NCBI GenBank assembly: GCA_964527735.1
Contig: CAZGPG010000001.1
Coordinates: 248,001-312,000 of the forward strand
DNA from: JBEBVQ01 sp964527735
GTDB taxonomy: Bacteria > Bacteroidota > Bacteroidia > Chitinophagales > Chitinophagaceae
Direction: 5' to 3'
DNA length: 64,000 nt
Part shown: positions 59,256 to 64,000 of the stretch, one piece after another
Layout of the letters: every line of letters begins with the position of its first letter
How positions within the stretch are numbered: position 1 is the first letter of the stretch
Notes under the pieces: generated by a model
What the model was told of the DNA's origin: nothing
The model's input: the letters and a program-made list of their open reading frames with translations, nothing else
The model's database searches: none
Translations under genes and position numbers: made by a program

Positions 59256-61709
59256 ATGAATGATGTTGAACGGTTAGAACAGCAGCTCGAACAGGAGATC
59301 GCAGGCCACAGGCATACGGAAAATCTGCTTCGCGAAAAAGAACTTGAGCTTGCGGCCGCTACTGAAAAAATACGTGCATTGCAAGAAGAACTGCCGGTAC
59401 CGGCTGATGTACAGCATAGGTTGTTGCGTATTACTATGGAGGGGATCGGAGATGGTATATGGGAGTACGATATCCACACACAACAGGCCATATATCACTC
59501 CCAATTTAAAAAACTGCTGGGATATGCCGCGCAGGATCATTTCTCTATTGAAGACTGGCGGGCTGCAGTGCATCCTGAAGACAGGGAAAAGGTACGCACA
59601 GCATTTCACGCATACATCAAAGACCAGATACCGCAATTTCTTGCAGAGCTGCGCCTGAAATGCAGGGACGGGGCTTACCGGTATTTCCTGGTACGTGGCA
59701 TAGTAGTGGAACGTAACGACAGGGGGAAGCCGGAACGTTTTATCGGGGTACTGACGGATATTCATGCGCAGAAGCAACTGGAAGAACAACTCAGGATCAA
59801 TGAAAAGCGCTACCGCGACCTATATAATTACAGCCAGGCATTGATCTGTACGCATGATCTCCAGGGAAACCTGCTCGCTGTAAATCCTTCTACCGCCGGG
59901 TTGCTGGGGTATACGGACGAAGAGCTGACAGGCAGGAACCTTGCGGAGTTTATTCCACCCCAGGACAAGTTGAAATTTCGTCCTGATTATCTTGATAAAG
60001 TGATAAGCGAAGGGGCTGCCAACGGTGTTTTCAGGATATTAAATAAAGACGGGCAACTGTTTTTTCTGCTTTATCAGAATTATAAGGTCGAAGAAGAAAA
60101 TACAGCGCCTTATATCATCGGATTTTCCCAGGATATTACGGAGCGCGTCCGGACAGAAAAGGAACTGCGGATTACACAACGGATGACGGAGCAAATGGCC
60201 AGGGCGAAGGAGGGATTTCTTGCCAATATGAGCCACGAGATCCGTACTCCCATGAACGGCATGCTTGGTATTATCCGGTTGTTGTCGAAAACGGATCTCC
60301 GGGAGACACAGCGGAAATACGTCAGTCTTATTTCCGAATCCGCCAATAACCTGCTGGTAATCGTAAATGACATCCTCGAAATCGAAAAAATATCGTCGGG
60401 GCATTTTACCTTCGAAAGCATTCCATTTCTTGTAGTAGATAAGGTTGCTGCAACGATGCAGGCATTCCAGTATAAAGCAGACGAAAAGCAGATTCGCCTG
60501 GGATTACATAGCGAACTCCCGGACGATCTGGTGGTAGAAGGGGATCCGCACCGGCTTGTACAAATACTGAATAATTTCCTGAGCAATGCGCTGAAATTTA
60601 CATCCCGCGGAGGTGTGTCTGTAGGAATGCGTTTGGTGGAGCAGGATGATATCAATGTTACTATTGAATTTACAGTGGCAGATACGGGGATAGGAATCTC
60701 TGCGAAACAACAAGCCGCTATTTTTACGCCCTTTGTACAAGGGGGCTCCGATGTTGCCCGGAAATATGGCGGAACCGGTCTGGGCTTGTCTATCTGCAAG
60801 AGCATGATCGAGCTTCAGGGAGGTGAAGTCGCTGTAAGCAGTGCGGAAGGTAAAGGCTCCGTATTTACATTTACAATACCTTATCTTAGAGGTACTATGA
60901 GTAACCAGGAAGAAGAAAAATTAATGATGCAGCCGAGTGCAAGTGTGCTAAGAGGGAAAAGGGTTCTTGTGGCGGAAGACGTGCCGGTAAACCAGTTTTT
61001 CCTGAGACATATTCTCGAAGCGGAAGGCGCAGTAGTGACAGTAGTGAGTAATGGCAGCGACGCGGTAACCCAGGTACAGGAAAATAACTATGACCTGTTG
61101 CTTATGGATATACAGATGCCCGTGATGGACGGAGCAACGGCCACGGGAATTATCCGCTCAATGGAAGATGCCGGGAAAGCCAATATGCCAATCATAGCGC
61201 TTACTGCCAACGCGTTGAAAGGTGATAATCAGCGTTATCTGGACGCAGGGATGAACGATTATATTGCCAAGCCCTATTCGCCTGATAAATTGTACGCAGT
61301 AATCGGCGTTTTGCTGCAGCAGCAAGAGACGGCAGCCACGGCAGAAAATAACAAGCGCGGGAGCACAGCCGGCTTACTGTACGATCTTTCTATGATGCAA
61401 GCCGTGAGCAATGGCAATACAGAGTTTGTCCGGGACATTGTAAACCTTTTTCTGGAAACCGTGCCTGAAGACCTGAAAGCGCTGTCGGCAGCCGGCCAGG
61501 CATCGGCATGGGATGAAGTAGCGCGGATATCACATAAGCTTAAATCTGCCATTGAACATATGGGCATACATTCCCTTGGCGATCCGATCCGCCGGTTGGA
61601 GCGTGTAACGGAAGAAACGGATACCCGGCATATCCCTGCGCTTATTGCACAGGTAAACAATACGGTGACTGAAGTTTTTGCACAACTTAAAGAAAAGTTA
61701 ATCAGCTAA
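59256..61709 (+). CDS. Cytosolic hybrid histidine kinase (PAS-PAS-HisKA-HATPase-REC-Hpt)
   Basis: An 817-residue hybrid kinase with no membrane helix. It has a short coiled-coil start (residues 1-45), two PAS/PAC sensor domains (about 55-175 and 185-300), the HisKA dimerisation helix with His327 (FLANMSHEIRTPMNGML), an HATPase domain (NALKFTS, DTGIGI, GGTGLGLSI), a receiver with Asp618 (LLLMDIQMP) and Lys672, and a C-terminal Hpt domain with His760 (RISHKLKSAIEHMG). A complete internal phosphorelay is therefore present, able to pass phosphate to a separate receiver protein. The receiver-only protein at 58 kb is the closest candidate, though pairing is inferred. A PAS ligand is unknown. The amidohydrolase gene follows after 7 bp. 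Confidence 0.94.
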   Translation: MNDVERLEQQLEQEIAGHRHTENLLREKELELAAATEKIRALQEELPVPADVQHRLLRITMEGIGDGIWEYDIHTQQAIYHSQFKKLLGYAAQDHFSIEDWRAAVHPEDREKVRTAFHAYIKDQIPQFLAELRLKCRDGAYRYFLVRGIVVERNDRGKPERFIGVLTDIHAQKQLEEQLRINEKRYRDLYNYSQALICTHDLQGNLLAVNPSTAGLLGYTDEELTGRNLAEFIPPQDKLKFRPDYLDKVISEGAANGVFRILNKDGQLFFLLYQNYKVEEENTAPYIIGFSQDITERVRTEKELRITQRMTEQMARAKEGFLANMSHEIRTPMNGMLGIIRLLSKTDLRETQRKYVSLISESANNLLVIVNDILEIEKISSGHFTFESIPFLVVDKVAATMQAFQYKADEKQIRLGLHSELPDDLVVEGDPHRLVQILNNFLSNALKFTSRGGVSVGMRLVEQDDINVTIEFTVADTGIGISAKQQAAIFTPFVQGGSDVARKYGGTGLGLSICKSMIELQGGEVAVSSAEGKGSVFTFTIPYLRGTMSNQEEEKLMMQPSASVLRGKRVLVAEDVPVNQFFLRHILEAEGAVVTVVSNGSDAVTQVQENNYDLLLMDIQMPVMDGATATGIIRSMEDAGKANMPIIALTANALKGDNQRYLDAGMNDYIAKPYSPDKLYAVIGVLLQQQETAATAENNKRGSTAGLLYDLSMMQAVSNGNTEFVRDIVNLFLETVPEDLKALSAAGQASAWDEVARISHKLKSAIEHMGIHSLGDPIRRLERVTEETDTRHIPALIAQVNNTVTEVFAQLKEKLIS

Positions 61710-61716
61710 AACAGAT

Positions 61717-63126
61717 ATGTCTTTTAACAAGCCAGGAATGAAACAGCGGATATGCCTGTTTCTGATTTTTATGATTATTACGGGAATGTCATCTTATGCC
61801 CAACCGAAGCATGTAGATATAATTGTGCAGGGCGGACTGATCGTAACAATGGACGCCGGCCGGCGCGTTATTGATGACGGGTGGATTGCCGTGCAGGACG
61901 GCAGGATTGTAGCAGTCGGTGCACGCGACACGCTGGCCGGCAGATTTACTGCATCACAGATCATTGAAGCTGCGGGTAAGGTAGTCATTCCGGGATTGAT
62001 CAATACGCACACGCATATCCCGATGACGCTCTTTCGCGGTATTGCGGATGACCTTGATCTGCATCAATGGCTCACGGAGTATATTTTCCCTGCAGAAGCC
62101 AGGAATGTAACGGAAGATTTCGTCCGTGCCGGTACGCGTCTCGGACTGGCGGAACTGATCCGCGGGGGTGTGACGACTTACTGCGATATGTATTATTTTG
62201 AGGATGCTATTGCAGAGGAGACGGCCAAAGCCGGTGTACGCGGGGTATTGGGACAGTCTGTGATCGATTTTCCTGCACCTGATCATAAAACCCCCGAAGA
62301 GGCATTAAGTTATGCCCGGACATTTATACAGAAATGGAAAGGTCATCCGCTGATCATCCCGGCACTGGCGCCGCATGCCCCTTATACGCTGGCTCCGGAG
62401 CACTTGAAGCATGCGCGCAGGCTTTCTGATGAGCTGGATGTGCCTGTCGTGATCCACGTAAGCGAAACGCAGGAGGAAGTAGTACGCATTACAAAGCAAT
62501 ACGGGGCTGCTCCGGTAAAATATCTCGCGGGTATCGGATTACTTGGCAGCAAAATTATTGCTGCACATGTAGTGCATGTTTCCGGAGAGGAGATAGACCT
62601 GCTGCATCGTGCAGGCACGGGTGTGGCACATAACCCGCAATCGAACATGAAGCTTGCCTCCGGTGTGGCGCCTGTGCCGGAAATGCTGGCCAAGGGTATT
62701 GCAGTAGGACTGGGTACTGACGGCGCCGCATCTAACAATGATCTGAATCTTTGGGAAGAGATGGATGCAGCGGCGAAGCTCCATAAGGTCATGACCGGAG
62801 ATCCCAGGATATTGCCTGCCATGCAGGTATTCGAAATGGCGACTTCGGGCGGGGCGAGGGCATTACATATAGACCATATCACGGGTTCCATAGAACCTGG
62901 AAAATGCGCCGATATAGTTATTGTATCTCTTGACGAAGCACATCAGTATCCCGGTTATAATGTTTATTCAACACTCGTGTATACCACCAAAGCCTCGGAT
63001 GTGCAGACCGTGATGATCAACGGAGTGATGGTAATGAAAGACCGGAATCTGCTTACACTTGACGAGGCCGCGATAAAAAAAGAGGCGGGGCATTATCGCC
63101 GGCAGATCCTGAACAGTCTGAAGTAA
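61717..63126 (+). CDS. Exported amidohydrolase, MTA/SAH deaminase-like
   Basis: A 469-residue metal-dependent hydrolase of the amidohydrolase superfamily, closest to the 5-methylthioadenosine/S-adenosylhomocysteine deaminase and chlorohydrolase (ATZ/TRZ) group. Metal and catalytic residues are in place: THTH (His98, His100), HVSETQEE (His247, Glu250), AAHVVHVS (His284, His287) and GLGTDGAASNN (Asp335). Unusually for this family it begins with a hydrophobic signal peptide (ICLFLIFMIITGMSSYAQ), suggesting a periplasmic location and perhaps a different substrate. It lies 7 bp after the hybrid kinase gene and is probably co-transcribed, though no functional link is obvious. Confidence 0.88.
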   Translation: MSFNKPGMKQRICLFLIFMIITGMSSYAQPKHVDIIVQGGLIVTMDAGRRVIDDGWIAVQDGRIVAVGARDTLAGRFTASQIIEAAGKVVIPGLINTHTHIPMTLFRGIADDLDLHQWLTEYIFPAEARNVTEDFVRAGTRLGLAELIRGGVTTYCDMYYFEDAIAEETAKAGVRGVLGQSVIDFPAPDHKTPEEALSYARTFIQKWKGHPLIIPALAPHAPYTLAPEHLKHARRLSDELDVPVVIHVSETQEEVVRITKQYGAAPVKYLAGIGLLGSKIIAAHVVHVSGEEIDLLHRAGTGVAHNPQSNMKLASGVAPVPEMLAKGIAVGLGTDGAASNNDLNLWEEMDAAAKLHKVMTGDPRILPAMQVFEMATSGGARALHIDHITGSIEPGKCADIVIVSLDEAHQYPGYNVYSTLVYTTKASDVQTVMINGVMVMKDRNLLTLDEAAIKKEAGHYRRQILNSLK

Positions 63127-63201
63127 TCCTGATTTCCCTGCAATGACGGGAGGAATAATACATTGTGATTATCCTTCCGGTTAAGAGTTAGAAAAACAGG
63201 A

Positions 63202-63222
63202 AGCCCGGCAGTCTGCCGGGCT
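63202..63222. terminator. Hairpin terminator between convergent genes
   Basis: AGCCCGGCA and TGCCGGGCT pair perfectly around a 3-nt loop. On the minus strand it follows the cold-shock gene and is trailed by TTTTT a few bases on, so it most likely ends that transcript. It may also serve the plus-strand amidohydrolase. Confidence 0.6.
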
Positions 63223-63248
63223 ATAATCCGTAATGTTGATAAAGGGTA

Positions 63249-63686
63249 TCAGATTTTGTTGACATTCACCGCCCTGAGTCCCTTGGGCGACTTTTCAGTC
63301 TCGAAGCTGACCTTGTCATTTTCCCCGACTGGTTGCAGGAGATCATTGACATGCACGAACACGTTTCCACCGTGGCTATCCGTTATGAAACCATATCCTT
63401 TTGCCTCATTGAAGAAACTGATCACTCCGGTTTTTACGGAATCTTCTGGTTCGCGGACAATTTTCGGAACACCCAAAGGTATATCCTCCGAAAGGATCGT
63501 CTTCTTTTTCCGGGGATCGGGGGGCGTAGGAGACAGATTTCCGTCTTCATCTACATAAGCCATCATGTCTTCCAGGCTTTTTCCCTTTGTGCTACCGGCT
63601 TTGCGCTCTTTCATCTTCTGCGCTTTTTCCAGTTTGTTTTTTGCTTTCTTCTTTTCTTTTTCTTTTTTTGCTGCTGTTCCGCCCAT
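63249..63686 (-). CDS. Cold-shock-domain protein with basic N-terminal extension
   Basis: A 145-residue protein. The C-terminal 65 residues are a cold-shock domain (KTGVISFFNEAKGYGFI, GGNVFVHVNDL, KVSFETEKSPKGLRAVNV) with the RNP1-like KGYGFI and RNP2-like VFVHV motifs. The N-terminal 80 residues are Lys/Glu-rich and Pro-rich and likely disordered, which is longer than the usual 67-residue Csp. It should bind single-stranded RNA and act in translation or mRNA folding. It follows an RRM protein gene on the same strand by 65 bp. Confidence 0.92.
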   Translation of the reverse strand: MGGTAAKKEKEKKKAKNKLEKAQKMKERKAGSTKGKSLEDMMAYVDEDGNLSPTPPDPRKKKTILSEDIPLGVPKIVREPEDSVKTGVISFFNEAKGYGFITDSHGGNVFVHVNDLLQPVGENDKVSFETEKSPKGLRAVNVNKI

Positions 63687-63712
63687 GCGTAGTATGTAAT
63701 TTTAATGTACCG

Positions 63713-63730
63713 GGCGCTCAGATAAGCGCC
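63713..63730 (-). terminator. Hairpin between the RRM and cold-shock genes
   Basis: GGCGCT and AGCGCC form a 6-bp stem with a 6-nt loop 22 bp after the RRM stop. No strong T-run follows on the minus strand, so it may only weaken or shape the downstream transcript rather than end it. Confidence 0.35.
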
Positions 63731-63751
63731 TGCTTTTATAATGCCGGCCCG

Positions 63752-64000
63752 TTATACCAGGTATGTCCTGGTCTGGTCGTGCGATAATGCTTCACTCACT
63801 TCAATGTACTGATTCATAAAATTCAGCGCATCCAGCTTTTGGATGGCCATCAATCCTCCTTCCCGTTCCGCTATGTCTACAAAGCCAAATCCCATAGACT
63901 GGCCACTGGCTGTATCTATAACAATATGTACAGAATTTACCTGGCCAAATGTTTTAAATAAATCCCACACTTGTGTCTCCGACACATTTGCAGAGAGATT
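63752..64000 (-). CDS. RNA-binding protein with RRM domain (partial)
   Basis: The 5' end lies beyond the window. The visible 82 residues (NLSANVSETQVWDLFKTFGQV ... GFGFVDIAEREGG ... IEVSEALSHDQ) are most of a single RRM: RNP2 falls at the window edge, and the RNP1 block is GQSMGFGFVDI. Such short single-RRM proteins are common in Bacteroidota and are assumed to bind RNA as general chaperones. Only a few N-terminal residues appear to be missing. It lies upstream of the cold-shock-domain gene on the same strand, making a small RNA-chaperone pair. Confidence 0.88.
   Translation of the reverse strand, partial: NLSANVSETQVWDLFKTFGQVNSVHIVIDTASGQSMGFGFVDIAEREGGLMAIQKLDALNFMNQYIEVSEALSHDQTRTYLV

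Noticed and set aside
1..64000. tRNA or rRNA genes
   Set aside because: No stretch with an anticodon arm plus T-arm consensus and CCA-like end, and no rRNA-like conserved sequence, was recognised by eye; a covariance search would be needed to exclude a degenerate tRNA.

Overview
The window looks like a chromosomal segment of a Bacteroidota bacterium, most likely Chitinophagaceae (Chitinophaga-like). Three large secreted proteins end in type IX secretion (T9SS) sorting domains, two of type A and one of type B. Several intergenic regions carry the Bacteroidota -7 promoter element TAnnTTTG. There are two TPR-kinase/LuxR-type regulator pairs, an ArsR/AHSA1/DUF1801/DoxX operon, and short GC-rich REP-like hairpin clusters. 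I see no rRNA, tRNA, prophage or CRISPR array.

Layout. 0-7 kb: an FAD oxidoreductase (partial) behind glmM; divergent oxyR; an unknown protein; a flavin reductase; a palindrome-rich non-coding island (about 4.75-5.12 kb); then a four-gene stress-type operon led by an ArsR regulator. 7-16 kb: TPR sensor kinase plus response regulator, a T9SS beta-propeller protein, a Tat-exported pirin, an ABC exporter pair and a truncated ORF6N protein. 15.9-21.7 kb: a flexible region with a 150-bp imperfect palindrome, a nucleotidyltransferase-like protein and an A/T-rich type I restriction remnant (hsdR, a YhcG-type nuclease, a truncated hsdS, no hsdM). 21.7-27.4 kb: a biotin-dependent carboxylase beta subunit, a RAYT transposase remnant with its REP palindrome, two multi-pass glycosyltransferases (one ending inside a REP) and surE. 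27.5-39 kb: a 2093-residue T9SS adhesin-like protein, a type B T9SS protein and a second TPR-kinase/regulator pair. 38.9-43.4 kb: a DUF421 gene broken by an internal deletion, a small unknown protein, a DJ-1/PfpI protein and clpB.

43.4-59.2 kb is a polysaccharide region. Five plus-strand family-2-type glycosyltransferases (the last two a tandem duplication) lie opposite a tightly coupled minus-strand operon. Read 5' to 3', that operon encodes a receiver-only response regulator, an initiating sugar transferase fused to a receiver-like domain, a short TolC-like protein, a Wzc-like protein with a degenerate kinase domain, a family-2 glycosyltransferase, a 48-residue membrane protein, an O-antigen-ligase-type protein, an FkbM methyltransferase and a GT4-type transferase. 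A hexapeptide acyltransferase and a cytosolic hybrid histidine kinase (PAS-PAS-HisKA-HATPase-REC-Hpt) follow divergently. The most interesting reading is a polysaccharide assembly line whose first enzyme carries its own pseudo-receiver and is co-transcribed with a receiver protein, suggesting direct signalling control of chain initiation. That is inference from gene content and overlaps.

59-64 kb ends with an exported amidohydrolase and two RNA-binding proteins (cold-shock domain and RRM, the latter cut by the window edge). All assignments are from reading motifs and gene context; no database search was run.
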